This document shows, piece after piece, positions 37,850 through 46,854 of a stretch of 64,000 nt of DNA. Within the stretch, counting starts at the first letter, position 1, and the number at the start of each line of letters is the position of its first letter. This DNA comes from Dethiosulfovibrio salsuginis (lineage in GTDB: Bacteria; Synergistota; Synergistia; Synergistales; Dethiosulfovibrionaceae). Where the stretch lies: contig NZ_FXBB01000001.1 in assembly GCF_900177735.1 (NCBI RefSeq), positions 267,174-331,173 on the forward strand. The letters are read 5' to 3'. Made by a program: the position numbers and the translations under genes. The notes below the pieces were generated by a model that was not told the DNA's origin, ran no database searches, and saw only the letters and a program-made list of their open reading frames with translations.

Positions 37850-37911
37850 ATAATAAAGGCCAGGTCACGATCGTAACCAGGCATGTACCTGGAGACGACC
37901 ATGACCTGGCC
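37850..37911 (-). terminator. T-box terminator hairpin
   Basis: GGCCAGGTCA and TGACCTGGCC pair perfectly, with a longer imperfect extension inside, followed by CCTTTATTAT just before the thrC ribosome site. Confidence 0.82.
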
Positions 37912-38120
37912 GCGGTTCCACTCCAATTCCGGCCCCTAGCCGGCTCTCTTCGGTGCTGTAAGGGGCACACCCCGACGACTTATCCCTAAGGGCTTCGCCG
38001 TCAGCTCCGAGGTGGTTTCGTACACTGGCCTATCCGAGACGCCTTTCAGCCTATGGGCATCCCTCTCTGTGGGGGCTTCCTGCACTACTTGTCCTCATCA
38101 TCGCAACTGTCCTCTTTTGG
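37850..38120 (-). promoter_or_regulatory. T-box leader, threonine-responsive, upstream of thrC
   Basis: On the minus strand the leader carries the T-box sequence AATTGGAGTGGAACCGCGG (37928-37910), which base-pairs with uncharged tRNA ends. It is directly followed by a terminator: a 10-bp GGCCAGGTCA / TGACCTGGCC stem ending at 37858, then TTTATTAT. The Stem I region includes AGAGAGG and, at about 38016-38011, two ACC threonine codons beside a GGAGC segment, which I take as the specifier. Low tRNA-Thr charging should give antitermination into thrC-thrB. The specifier register was not verified by folding. Confidence 0.85.
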
Positions 38121-38126
38121 AGGGGA

Positions 38127-38155
38127 ATTTTACAGATAATCTCCCCATCTGTCAA
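38127..38155 (-). promoter_or_regulatory. Promoter of the T-box/thrC operon
   Basis: Minus strand TTGACA (38155-38150), a 17-nt spacer, TAAAAT (38132-38127). This puts the transcript start near 38120, a few bases before the first leader structure. Confidence 0.85.
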
Positions 38156-38212
38156 TAACGACAAATCCCACTATTTATGTACCCAAAAAAAACCAGGAAC
38201 TAGGGAGTTCAC

Positions 38213-38325
38213 CCTATGGAATAACACCATAGGCGATGTTATTATGTCCTCGTTCGCGAGATGCGAACGTTCTGTGGAACCCTCCAAAATCCACCACCCC
38301 AGGCGATGGGATCCCCCCCATCGCC
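38213..38325. other. Cluster of three short hairpins between the thr promoter and surE
   Basis: Three inverted repeats follow in 113 nt: CCTATGG/CCATAGG (38213-38233), CGTTCGC/GCGAACG (38251-38269) and GGCGATGGG/CCCATCGCC (38302-38325). The third is next to a T run on the plus strand and sits just after the surE stop on the minus strand, so it may end surE transcription. The rest is unexplained; I see no gene here. Confidence 0.5.
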
Positions 38326-38334
38326 ACCCTTTTT

Positions 38335-39123
38335 TTATTCCACCTTTATGGCTCCCTCTATCCCGCCGCTTCTCATTATCTCAAGAGTGTCATAGTGGGT
38401 CATGTCCATGTGTATCGGCGTGACCGATACGTAGCCGTGGGCTACAGCCCATACGTCGCTTCCCTCCACTAGGTCGTCCTCAGGCCGACCGGCCACCCAA
38501 TAGTAGTTTCTTCCGTGAGGATCCTGTAGCTTGGTCACCTTATCGGCGTATATTCTGGTCCCTTTATGGGTCACCTTGATTCCCTTTATCAGAGCTAGAG
38601 GGAGATTGGGGACGTTTACGTTTAAGACGATCTCTCGAGGTGCTGGGCTTTGAGATAGCCAATCCGTAAGTTGCACCATGATCTCCGCGGCGCTTTCGTA
38701 GTGCTTTTCCGAGTCCTCCCTGGAGCAGTTAAGGGACACCGCCAGAGAGGGGTATCCTAGGATAGAGCCCTCCATGGCGGCGGAAACGGTGCCCGAGTAG
38801 GTCAGGTCGTCTCCTAGGTTAGGTCCGTTGTTTATGCCTGAGACCACCAGGTCCGCCTGAGGGCAGAGTTGGTCTATGCCAAGCACGACGCAGTCCGAGG
38901 GAGTTCCGTCGCAGGTGTGTACCTCTATCTCCGGGCCGTAAAGGTCGCTCTCTATGGACCAGAGCCTGAGCGGTCGATTGAGGGTTATGGCGTGTCCCAC
39001 CGAGCTTCTCTCTCTGTCCGGTGCAACAACCGTAGGAGAGTGACCGGCGTTCTTGAAGGCCTTAGCCAGTGCGGCTATGCCTGGGGCGTGTACTCCGTCG
39101 TCGTTTGTGACAAATACTATCAT
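38335..39123 (-). CDS. surE: 5'/3'-nucleotidase SurE
   Basis: SurE removes phosphate from nucleotides with a divalent metal. It starts IVFVTNDDGVHAPGIAALAKAF, whose DD is the metal site; RERSSVGHAITL and VSGINNGPNLGDDLTYSGTV are family blocks. 262 aa. It ends a minus-strand run that begins near hypA. Confidence 0.95.
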   Translation of the reverse strand: MIVFVTNDDGVHAPGIAALAKAFKNAGHSPTVVAPDRERSSVGHAITLNRPLRLWSIESDLYGPEIEVHTCDGTPSDCVVLGIDQLCPQADLVVSGINNGPNLGDDLTYSGTVSAAMEGSILGYPSLAVSLNCSREDSEKHYESAAEIMVQLTDWLSQSPAPREIVLNVNVPNLPLALIKGIKVTHKGTRIYADKVTKLQDPHGRNYYWVAGRPEDDLVEGSDVWAVAHGYVSVTPIHMDMTHYDTLEIMRSGGIEGAIKVE

Positions 39124-39133
39124 ATAGTCCTCC

Positions 39134-39745
39134 TCATGCCAGTATAATCCTCAAAAACATATACATTATCGGTCTCATTATGGCGCCGAGTGTCCCGGTT
39201 GCCACAAGAAGAAGCAGTACGAAAAAACCGTACCTCTCCAGGAAAAACCATCCGTTCATCCAGGCTCTAGGTATAAAGGGATATATGAGCTTCGACCCGT
39301 CCAACGGAGGGATCGGTATGAGGTTGAAAACCGCTATTCCCACGTTTACGTAGACCATGAGTATCATTACCCTGCCTAAGGCCGGTATGGCCATAAAGGG
39401 GCCGGGGATGTATTTGATGGTAAGGGCCACCACAAAAGCTGTGAGTATGTTGCCTGTTATCCCAGCGATGGAGACGAGGAGCATGTCCCTCCTGGGATCT
39501 TTGAAGTATCTGGGATCCACCGGTACGGGCTTAGCCCAACCGAAGTGGAAGAGGAGCAACATCAGGGCTCCGACCACGTCGAAGTGGGCCAAGGGGTTCA
39601 GCGTAAGCCTGCCAGCGTCTCTGGCTGTGGGGTCCCCTAGCTGGTAGGCCACCCAGCCGTGACAGAACTCGTGGAAGGATATGGCCCAAAGCACCGCCGG
39701 AAGGGTCAACAGAATGTCCGATATCTGGGTTGAAAAACCGCTCAT
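39134..39745 (-). CDS. Site-2 protease family (M50) membrane protein
   Basis: A 203-residue polytopic protein. It contains the HExxH metal site as SFHEFCHGW near residue 25 and the second M50 motif as NLIPIPPLDGSKL near 140, typical of YwhC/S2P-like intramembrane proteases. The substrate is unknown. It overlaps the following cca-type gene start by 4 nt. Confidence 0.88.
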   Translation of the reverse strand: MSGFSTQISDILLTLPAVLWAISFHEFCHGWVAYQLGDPTARDAGRLTLNPLAHFDVVGALMLLLFHFGWAKPVPVDPRYFKDPRRDMLLVSIAGITGNILTAFVVALTIKYIPGPFMAIPALGRVMILMVYVNVGIAVFNLIPIPPLDGSKLIYPFIPRAWMNGWFFLERYGFFVLLLLVATGTLGAIMRPIMYMFLRIILA

Positions 39746-42375
39746 CTTTTACCTGCACTCTCCTTGTAGTCAGGGTATTTAGCCCTGATCCAGTCTATTT
39801 CGTCGTCTCTGGTGTCAACCTCTCCGTCCAGCCTGGCGGCCAGAAGGGCTCTGAGCATATCACCTATAGCCGGACTTTCTCTATATCCCATGTCTATCAG
39901 GTGAGACCCGGTCAACATAGGCCGAACCTTGACCAGTCTCGTCAGGTAGAGGACCAGCCGTCTTCTGAATCGCCATAGGGAGGTGGACACCGCCCAGGCG
40001 AATACCGCTACAGGGCTATATTCCTCCAAAGAGCTCACTATTGTGGAAAAAGGGGGAGACTGCTTTCCACCTAGCTTTGCCTCCATCGTGCCCATGTCCT
40101 CTACGCAGAGGGAGAGAAGTTCCCTTTCCTTTGCGGTCAGGCAGAGCCTGTCTGCGACCCGGTGGTATAGGTCCGAGGGGCTATCCAGAAACAACATGGA
40201 CAGAGTGGCTATCCATAGGTCCCCTCCCATAGGGAGGAGGTCTCGACCCAGCCTTCTGGTCGATAGGGATAGCCGCCTGAGGGCCCAGGCCACCCGAGAG
40301 CCTATTTTTATGCCCGGAAAAACCGCCTCTAGAAGCCCTAGTTCGTCCATTCTTCTGACGATAGGCCAGGGCCTGGGCTCTATAAGGCAGATCTCCAACT
40401 CGGAACGAAGGCGGAAGCCCGATAGGTTGCCGAGCAATCCCCCTCTTATGCAGCTGTTCATCGTCCTGAGGGCGTTGTCGTCCAGCTCAAATCCCAGACG
40501 CTGTTCCAGCCTAACCCCTCTGAACATCCTGGTAGGGTCCTCCACAAAGCTCAGATTGTGAAGGCTTCTTAGTTTTTGTGACAGCAGATCTCTTCTGCCA
40601 CCGAAGTAGTCCACCAGGGTACCCCAGTTTTCGCCGTCTATGGACAGTGCCATAGCGTTCACGGTGAAATCACGCCGGTATAGGTCGTGTTTTAAGGAGT
40701 CGCTGGAGACGGTGGGCTGGGCTGTAGGGTATTCGTAGAACTCCCTCCGGGCCGTGGCCACATCCACCTTTCTTCCGTCGGGAAAGGACAGGGTTCCGGT
40801 CTGGAATCGACCGTGAAGGGATACCTGCACTCCATCCCTTTCCCAGGACCTCAAAAAGTCGATTCCCCTTCCCTCGACGACTATATCCAGGTCGTATATA
40901 GGTTTTCCAAGCATCAGATCCCTGACTACCCCTCCTACTACGTAGGCGTTCATCCCCATGTCCGAGGCCCGTCGCCCTAGACCTATGAGGAGGTCTCTAT
41001 CCGATGGGGAAAGACCTTCGTTAAGCAGTCCAGCCATAGATTCGGTCCAGGGATATTCGGAGCCTATCTGTCTGTCCTCCACCGGAATGGAGACGGGGTA
41101 AAGAGCCCGGAGCAGGTCGGTTCTGGTGACTATGCCTCGGAGCTCCCCCTGGGCCACCACAGGCAGTCTCCCGATATTGTGGGCGACCATAGACCGGTGG
41201 ACCTCTTCGATAGAGGCGCCGGAGGGGACGGTTATCACGCCCTCAGTCATGAACTCGTTGACCTGAGCCTCGCCGTAACCGTGGAGCTGGGCTTTATCCA
41301 GGTCTTTTCTCGTTATGAGGCCGAACAGCCTACCCTCTCTGGTGACAGGAAGGGCGGAGTGGCCGTATCTGAGCATTATCCTGTAGGCGTCGTTTACCGA
41401 GCTCGCTTCGTCTACGGCCATAACCGGCGTGGTCATTACGTCGTCCACCGTCAGGACCGGGGTTATCATGGTCTCCAGCCTGGATTCCAGTTCCTCCAGT
41501 ATGGATCTAGGGGTTCTGCCCGAGACCGCCGCCGAGGCCGCCTGAGGGTGTCCCCCTCCTCCTAGAGGTTTCAGTAACTCAGAGACGTCCAGGAGGTCTT
41601 CCTTGCTTCTGGCCACGACGTAGGTCCTGTTCTCCATTTTGACCGCAGCGAGGACGACGTCGGCGGCGAAGAAGTCCCTTAGCCTGTGAGCGAACAGGGA
41701 AATTCCCTCGACGTACACGTCCACCGCTGCTCTTGTCAGCACTATTCTGGCGCCGGATATATACCTTTCCCAGGCGTTTTCTACAAGTCTGTCCATCATT
41801 CGTCTTTCAGGGGCGGATAGACCGACCTCTATGGCCGAGGGTATTAAGGTGACGTCCGCACCGCAGTCTTTCATCCGGCTCATCATGGCGTAGTCCCTGC
41901 TGGTGGTGCCGCCGAAGAGGAGCCCTCCGGTGTCCTCATAGATTCCCATGGCGAACAAGGTGGCCTCGTGGGGGTTTGGCGTTATGCCCCTTTTGAACAT
42001 CTCCTCAAGAAGAAGGGTCACAGTGGCGCCAACAGGTTCGATCTTTGAGAAGGATGCCTGAATTTCGTCGGCACAGGGGGGGTGGTGGTCGTAGATATGG
42101 ACGTCCACGTCAGGACGACCGGCCAATGGAGCCAGTACGCCTAGCCTGCGCACCGATCTGGCGTCCACCACGATAAGCTTGGTTACCTGGTCCATTCTGA
42201 CCTTCCTGGGGGTCAGGACGGTCCATCGACCTCTGTGCCGTTTCAGGAAGTCCCTGACGTTTCTCTCAGCGGAGCCGGAAAAACAGGGAACGCCGTCGGG
42301 ATATAGTTTCCCGGCGGCGATCATGCTTGCCAAAGAGTCGAAGTCACTGCCGACGTGACTGGTTATGAGTTTCAA
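39742..42375 (-). CDS. cca: DHH-CBS-CCA tRNA nucleotidyltransferase fusion
   Basis: 877 residues. Residues ~1-300 are DHH/DHHA1-like: HVGSDFDSLASM, IYDHHPP, and the substrate loop GGGGHPQAASAAV. Residues ~305-430 are a CBS pair (DDVMTTPVMAVDEASSV, VNEFMTEGVITVPSGAS). From ~470 on is a poly(A) polymerase/CCA domain: VVGGVVRDLMLGKPIYDLDI (active-site D-x-D), RRDFTVNAMALS, DPTRMFRGVRLEQRLGF. The fusion is known in a few anaerobic phyla; it likely joins tRNA end repair with nucleotide sensing (inference). It follows coaE with a 4-nt overlap. Confidence 0.9.
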   Translation of the reverse strand: MKLITSHVGSDFDSLASMIAAGKLYPDGVPCFSGSAERNVRDFLKRHRGRWTVLTPRKVRMDQVTKLIVVDARSVRRLGVLAPLAGRPDVDVHIYDHHPPCADEIQASFSKIEPVGATVTLLLEEMFKRGITPNPHEATLFAMGIYEDTGGLLFGGTTSRDYAMMSRMKDCGADVTLIPSAIEVGLSAPERRMMDRLVENAWERYISGARIVLTRAAVDVYVEGISLFAHRLRDFFAADVVLAAVKMENRTYVVARSKEDLLDVSELLKPLGGGGHPQAASAAVSGRTPRSILEELESRLETMITPVLTVDDVMTTPVMAVDEASSVNDAYRIMLRYGHSALPVTREGRLFGLITRKDLDKAQLHGYGEAQVNEFMTEGVITVPSGASIEEVHRSMVAHNIGRLPVVAQGELRGIVTRTDLLRALYPVSIPVEDRQIGSEYPWTESMAGLLNEGLSPSDRDLLIGLGRRASDMGMNAYVVGGVVRDLMLGKPIYDLDIVVEGRGIDFLRSWERDGVQVSLHGRFQTGTLSFPDGRKVDVATARREFYEYPTAQPTVSSDSLKHDLYRRDFTVNAMALSIDGENWGTLVDYFGGRRDLLSQKLRSLHNLSFVEDPTRMFRGVRLEQRLGFELDDNALRTMNSCIRGGLLGNLSGFRLRSELEICLIEPRPWPIVRRMDELGLLEAVFPGIKIGSRVAWALRRLSLSTRRLGRDLLPMGGDLWIATLSMLFLDSPSDLYHRVADRLCLTAKERELLSLCVEDMGTMEAKLGGKQSPPFSTIVSSLEEYSPVAVFAWAVSTSLWRFRRRLVLYLTRLVKVRPMLTGSHLIDMGYRESPAIGDMLRALLAARLDGEVDTRDDEIDWIRAKYPDYKESAGKR

Positions 42376-43256
42376 CGACAGGCCCCACAGAGGGCTTCCC
42401 TGAAGGGAAGGCTGGCCCTGAGGACGTCGGATACCGCGACCGGCACAGGAGGTTTTTTCATTATGGATGCGGCCTCCTCCGATATGGCCGGTACGAGGTT
42501 GGCGAGGGTGTAGAACTGGACCTCCCAGTTTTCCGTCAGAAACTGTTCGTACTTGGAGTAGGCGGTCTCAACGGAGGAGAGGTTCGCCTGATAGGCCAGT
42601 TTTTTACCCAGCACTCCCGATATGATCTGTCTGGCCTGTTTTCTGAAGGCACATTGAATTTTTACGGTACAGATGGAGGCCATTCTCTGCATCTTTTCTC
42701 CGTAGGGGGTCAGAAAATCCCTTAGTTCGTCAAGAGAGCCTTCGTTGTGAATGACCAAGTCGGCGGAGTTTTTCTTTTCCTCCGACGGGAGCATAAAATC
42801 CTCCCTTTTTTGAAGCATATCCATAGAGAGGCCTCTGTGGCCGTTTCTGGTGGATCTGATCTCCTGAGAGGCGGTTACGTAGGCGGTCATGTCACACCAG
42901 TAAGGAACCCCCGATTCAAACATAAGCGGTATTTCAACCACCACCCAGCCTCTTTCGGAGGCCAGACCTGCGGTCATATCCCGCCTCACCATAGGATGAA
43001 TTAGGTCGCACAGCCAACGGTAGTCCGCTTCGTCGGAGAATACCTTATCGGCGATGCCGCTGAAGGATATCTCCCCGTTCTCCGCTATAACCGAATCTCC
43101 CCATCTGACCTTGGCGGCCTGAAGTAGCTCCGGTTCACACCACAGCTTTTTCACTATCAGATCGGCGTCGATTATCCTGGCACCCATATCCCGAAATAGG
43201 GACGCTACGGTGGATTTACCAGCTCCTATATCCCCGGTTAGACCTAAAACGAACAT
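42372..43256 (-). CDS. coaE: Dephospho-CoA kinase with CutA-like C-terminal extension
   Basis: Residues ~1-195 are CoaE: P-loop LTGDIGAGKSTVASLF, DADLIVKKLW, VVEIPLMFESG. CoaE phosphorylates dephospho-CoA. The usual length is ~200; here ~95 extra residues follow. The extension (AFRKQARQIISGVLGKKLAY, ENWEVQFYTLANLVPAISEE, then ASIMKKPPVPVAVSDV) resembles the CutA1 divalent-ion tolerance fold in its pattern, a remote match made by eye. It overlaps the pcrA end by 41 nt. Confidence 0.85.
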   Translation of the reverse strand: MFVLGLTGDIGAGKSTVASLFRDMGARIIDADLIVKKLWCEPELLQAAKVRWGDSVIAENGEISFSGIADKVFSDEADYRWLCDLIHPMVRRDMTAGLASERGWVVVEIPLMFESGVPYWCDMTAYVTASQEIRSTRNGHRGLSMDMLQKREDFMLPSEEKKNSADLVIHNEGSLDELRDFLTPYGEKMQRMASICTVKIQCAFRKQARQIISGVLGKKLAYQANLSSVETAYSKYEQFLTENWEVQFYTLANLVPAISEEAASIMKKPPVPVAVSDVLRASLPFREALCGACR

Positions 43257-45183
43257 TCTGGAGATCCTCCTCTCCTGTTTCCTCTATACACCTGCAGGTC
43301 TCGGGGATCTCCCACAAAAACCTGGACAGGCCGTTCATCAGAACCGATCCAAAAAGACGACGGAGCTCTACGCCGGAGATGTATAGCCTCTCCTCCGCTC
43401 TCGTTATGCCGACGTACCAGAGACGACGCTCCTCCTCCATCTCCTCCGACGATCCGTCCACCACTCGATTGTGGGGGAAAAGTCCTTCCTCTAAGCCTAC
43501 CACAAAAACCACCGGAAATTCCAATCCCTTTGCGGAGTGAAGGGAGGAAAGGCTGATCCCATCGGGGACCGAGTCGACCTCCTGGTCGGTGTAGAGGGAT
43601 ATCTCCGCCAGCACGTCCTCCAGGGCGTCGGATAACACGTTTAATGACGCCAATTCCATTACGTTTTCGAGTCGCTCTTCCCATTGATCGGGATAGCCTT
43701 TTTCCAGGTAGGCTCCGTAGCCTATGGAGTCGAGGACGTAGGGGACCAGCCTGGACATATCGGAGCCCATATCGAGCATGGATATCATGTGACCAGCCAG
43801 ATCTTTGATACCGACAGCCCCTTTGCCTTTCAAGGGGCATCTGCCGTCGGCCAGTTTTATCCATACCGACCGAGAGTCTCCTTTTTCCCTGAGCAGAAAG
43901 TCCGATAGGATGGACAGTCCTTTAGGTCCTATCCCTCTAGGGGGGACGTTGACCACCCTGGCGAGGGCACTGCCGTCTCTGTGGTTTACCGCAAGACGAA
44001 GGTAGGAGACCACGTCTTTGACCTCTTTCCGGTCGTAGAAGGCGGTTCCTTTGACGACCCTGTAGGGCAGCGATCGGGAGATAAACTCCTGCTCCAGGTT
44101 TCTGCTCAAGGCGTTGATCCTGTAGAGAACCGCTATGTCGCTGTACCGATATCCTAGAGAGGATAGTTCCTCCACTTTGTCCGCCACGTAACGGGCCTCG
44201 GATCTCTCGTCTCTCAGTTTAGCGACCCCTATAGGCTCTCCCCCCGAACGGTCGGTCCAGAGCCTTTTATCCGGCCTGTTTACGTTGTTCTGTATCACCG
44301 AGTTAGCCGCTTTAAGTATTATCTCCGATGAACGGTAGTTCTGTTCGAGCAGGACGATTTTCGCTCCCGGAAAGTGTCTCTCGAAGCCCAGTATAACCGA
44401 CATGTCCGCCCCTCTCCATCCGTAGATGGACTGATCCGGGTCTCCGACGACCATTACGTTAGCGCTGTCTCCTGCGAGGGTTTTCATCATGGAGAACTGG
44501 GGCCTGTTGACGTCCTGATATTCGTCCACCAAGATCCAGTCGAGCCTGGATCTTTCCCTGAGGAGGATGGATTCATCGGTTTTCATGAGGTGCAGAGGCA
44601 TTATTATTAGATCGTCGAAATCGAAAGCCCCCTGTTCCTTCATGGCCATACGGTATTTGTCGTAGACCTCCGCCATGTCCCCCTCAAGGGAAGGGTCGAG
44701 GGTTGAGGGATCGCAGGAGGTTTTCGCCTTGGAGATACCCTCCAGCAACCAGGAGGGGTCGTAGCGAGAGGGGTCTATTCCCAGCTCTTTAGCTATTTTT
44801 TTGACCAGAGAGAGACACTCCGATCGGTCGAAGATGACGAAGTTTCTCCTGTATCCCAGGGATTCGAGGGCATCTCTGTTCCGAAAGAGCATCTGGAGTC
44901 CGAAGGAGTGGAAGGTGGAGACCTGGGCGTCTTTGGCCCTTTCCCCTAGCATTCTCTCCACCCTGTCTTTCATCTCTCTGGCGGCCTTGTTGGTGAAGGT
45001 TACGGCTAAAATCCTCCAGGGAGCTACGGAGGATTCCTGGACCAGCCAGGCGATTTTGCTGGTGAGAACCCTGGTCTTGCCGCTTCCCGCTCCCGCTAAA
45101 ACCAGAAGAGGGGCCCCCTGAAAGGAGACCGCCTCTCTCTGTCTGGGGTTTAGGCCCTCAAGGATCGAGGAGATTTTATTCAT
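43216..45183 (-). CDS. pcrA: UvrD/PcrA-family DNA helicase
   Basis: An SF1A 3'-5' helicase. Q motif region LNPRQREAVSFQGAPLLVLA, Walker A GAGSGKT, motif Ia TFTNKAAREMKDR, Walker B LVDEYQDVN, motif III GDPDQSIYGWRGA, motif IV VLLEQNYRSS, motif V SLHSAKGLEFPVVF, motif VI RRLWYVGITRAEERL. The ATG at 45183 overlaps the hypB stop. About 655 aa, slightly short of E. coli UvrD. Confidence 0.94.
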   Translation of the reverse strand: MNKISSILEGLNPRQREAVSFQGAPLLVLAGAGSGKTRVLTSKIAWLVQESSVAPWRILAVTFTNKAAREMKDRVERMLGERAKDAQVSTFHSFGLQMLFRNRDALESLGYRRNFVIFDRSECLSLVKKIAKELGIDPSRYDPSWLLEGISKAKTSCDPSTLDPSLEGDMAEVYDKYRMAMKEQGAFDFDDLIIMPLHLMKTDESILLRERSRLDWILVDEYQDVNRPQFSMMKTLAGDSANVMVVGDPDQSIYGWRGADMSVILGFERHFPGAKIVLLEQNYRSSEIILKAANSVIQNNVNRPDKRLWTDRSGGEPIGVAKLRDERSEARYVADKVEELSSLGYRYSDIAVLYRINALSRNLEQEFISRSLPYRVVKGTAFYDRKEVKDVVSYLRLAVNHRDGSALARVVNVPPRGIGPKGLSILSDFLLREKGDSRSVWIKLADGRCPLKGKGAVGIKDLAGHMISMLDMGSDMSRLVPYVLDSIGYGAYLEKGYPDQWEERLENVMELASLNVLSDALEDVLAEISLYTDQEVDSVPDGISLSSLHSAKGLEFPVVFVVGLEEGLFPHNRVVDGSSEEMEEERRLWYVGITRAEERLYISGVELRRLFGSVLMNGLSRFLWEIPETCRCIEETGEEDLQNVRFRSNRGYRSW

Positions 45184-45842
45184 CCCCGCCTCTTCTCCTC
45201 CAGCCATTTTTTTATAGTGGACGACCAGGCCTCCAGCCCTTCACCGTTATAGCAGGAGAGTTTCATAGTCGGAGCCTCCGGGTTGAGCCTTGCCACGTCT
45301 CCCCAGAAAAGCTCCTGATCGAAGGAGACGTAGGGCAGCAAGTCGGTTTTGGTCAGGACCACAGCGGATGCCTCGGTGAAGAGCAGGGGATATTTGAGCG
45401 GCTTGTCCGGCCCTTCGGGGACGGAGGATATGGCTACTTTATGGTCCTCGCCGACGTCGAACTCGGCGGGACATACCAGGTTGCCGACGTTTTCGATGTA
45501 GATAACGTCCAGGTCGTCGAGAGGCAGGCCGTCGAGGGTCATGTCGACCCAGTTGGCCTCCAGGTGACAGCCCCCTTCGGTGTTTATCTGTATAGACGGA
45601 ACCCCGAGGGCGTCGATTCTAACCGCGTCGCGGTCGGTGGCCACGTCTCCCTCTATAACCGCCGATCTGAGGCCGTCTTTGCCCAGAGTCTTTTCAAGCA
45701 AAGTCGTCTTGCCCGATCCAGGGGAACCTATCAGGTTCACCATGAGTATGCCCTTTTCGCTGAGCCTTTCCCTGATCCTCTTGGCGTAGCACATATCCGC
45801 CGCCATGACCGCCTGCTGTATGTCTATCTTTTTTACCGACAC
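45180..45842 (-). CDS. hypB: Hydrogenase nickel incorporation GTPase HypB
   Basis: HypB drives nickel delivery to NiFe-hydrogenase by GTP hydrolysis. It starts at a GTG whose first base is the last base of the hypA stop; the open frame runs further upstream inside hypA but that is a shadow. P-loop LIGSPGSGKTTLLEKTL, VIEGDVATDRDAVRIDALG, IYIENVGNLVCPAEFD and LTKTDLL are HypB blocks. There is no N-terminal histidine-rich stretch and no CxxCGC start. 220 aa. Confidence 0.92.
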   Translation of the reverse strand: MSVKKIDIQQAVMAADMCYAKRIRERLSEKGILMVNLIGSPGSGKTTLLEKTLGKDGLRSAVIEGDVATDRDAVRIDALGVPSIQINTEGGCHLEANWVDMTLDGLPLDDLDVIYIENVGNLVCPAEFDVGEDHKVAISSVPEGPDKPLKYPLLFTEASAVVLTKTDLLPYVSFDQELFWGDVARLNPEAPTMKLSCYNGEGLEAWSSTIKKWLEEKRRG

Positions 45843-46186
45843 TACTCCTCCACCTCCAAAGAATCTATATCCATCTCCATCCCCTGAACCATGTCCACGT
45901 CTTTGCCACCGCAGTGGGGACAGAGGTAGCCCAGGTCCGCCTCTCCCCACCTGCCTCCACAACTACGGCAGGAAAACTCCACCGGCACAGGAGTTATGAT
46001 AAGCTCCGCTCCAGCTAGAGAGGTCCTCTCGATAGAGGCGTTAAAAGCGAAACGAAGTATGTGGGGAATGACCTGCCTCATCGACCCTACTTTCAGGTTT
46101 ACCGACCTGATCGAGCTCCAGTTGTTGCGGTCCTGAAGCTCTTCAAGGGCATCTATAATAGCCTTTACCATGGAAAGCTCATGCAT
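45842..46186 (-). CDS. hypA: Hydrogenase nickel metallochaperone HypA
   Basis: 114 residues. It begins MHELSMVKAIIDALEE (Met-His: nickel site) and carries two zinc CxxC pairs, FSCRSCGG and LCPHCGG. It works with HypB downstream. No hydrogenase, HypC-F or urease gene is in the window, so the target is elsewhere. Confidence 0.92.
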   Translation of the reverse strand: MHELSMVKAIIDALEELQDRNNWSSIRSVNLKVGSMRQVIPHILRFAFNASIERTSLAGAELIITPVPVEFSCRSCGGRWGEADLGYLCPHCGGKDVDMVQGMEMDIDSLEVEE

Positions 46187-46225
46187 CCCTCGTCCACCAG
46201 CCCCCTCGACTTTCGATTATTAAGA

Positions 46226-46249
46226 AAGGGGACCCTGGAGGGTCCCCTT
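46226..46249 (-). terminator. Intrinsic terminator after hpf
   Basis: AAGGGGACCC / GGGTCCCCTT stem, followed on the minus strand by TCTTAATAATC. It lies between the hpf stop (46259) and the hypA start, so hypA needs its own promoter, which I could not see clearly. Confidence 0.7.
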
Positions 46250-46258
46250 GGAGATTTT

Positions 46259-46807
46259 CTAGTCCGCCGGCTCTAATAGGCCGTATCCCCCGGACTTCCT
46301 CTTGTAAACCACGTTTATAGAGCCACTCTCGGCGTTGGAAAAGACGAAAAAGCTGTGACCGAGAAGGTCCATCTGCATACAGGCTTCCTCGGCGTGCATG
46401 GGCCTGAGAGGGAATCTCTTGACCTTTACGATGTCCTCTTTCTTTTCCTCTACCGCCGACTTGGACATGTCGGACGTTATATCGTCTAGGTTAAAGGAGA
46501 TATCGTGGGTCTTGAGCTGAACCCTGTCGGTGAGGTATTTCTTGTGCCGTCTGATACGCCTCTCCAGGTTCTTGAGAGCGATGTCAAAGGCCTTTCTCAG
46601 GTCTGAGTCCCTCTCCTCACCTCTCATGATGACGCCGTTGACGTTGGAGGTCACCTCTATGGTGTGGATACCTCGACTAAGACTGAGAACGACTTGGTTA
46701 TCAAGGATCTTCGGAAAAAACTTCTCCAGCTTGGAGAGCTTCCTCTCCATGTACTCCTTTAGATCGTCCGCTAGTTCGGCGTTACGGTTAACAAAACGAA
46801 TATCCAT
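46259..46807 (-). CDS. hpf: Ribosome hibernation promoting factor, long form
   Basis: 182 residues. The N-terminal ribosome-binding domain (~1-100) starts MDIRFVNRNAELADDLKEYM and has RKLSKLEKFF. The C-terminal domain (~125-182) has VKRFPLRPMHAEEACMQMDLLGHSFFVF, given here in two parts (VKRFPLRPMHAEEACMQM and DLLGHSFFVF), which dimerises ribosomes. Long HPF forms 100S ribosomes in stationary phase. Confidence 0.93.
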   Translation of the reverse strand: MDIRFVNRNAELADDLKEYMERKLSKLEKFFPKILDNQVVLSLSRGIHTIEVTSNVNGVIMRGEERDSDLRKAFDIALKNLERRIRRHKKYLTDRVQLKTHDISFNLDDITSDMSKSAVEEKKEDIVKVKRFPLRPMHAEEACMQMDLLGHSFFVFSNAESGSINVVYKRKSGGYGLLEPAD

Positions 46808-46854
46808 TCTCTATTTCCTCCCTTCCTCCAACAGTTGCGTCTTGCTGCAATTTT

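Noticed and set aside
45843..45962. Upstream extension of hypB
   Set aside because: Lies inside hypA; the GTG at 45842 gives the family-standard start.
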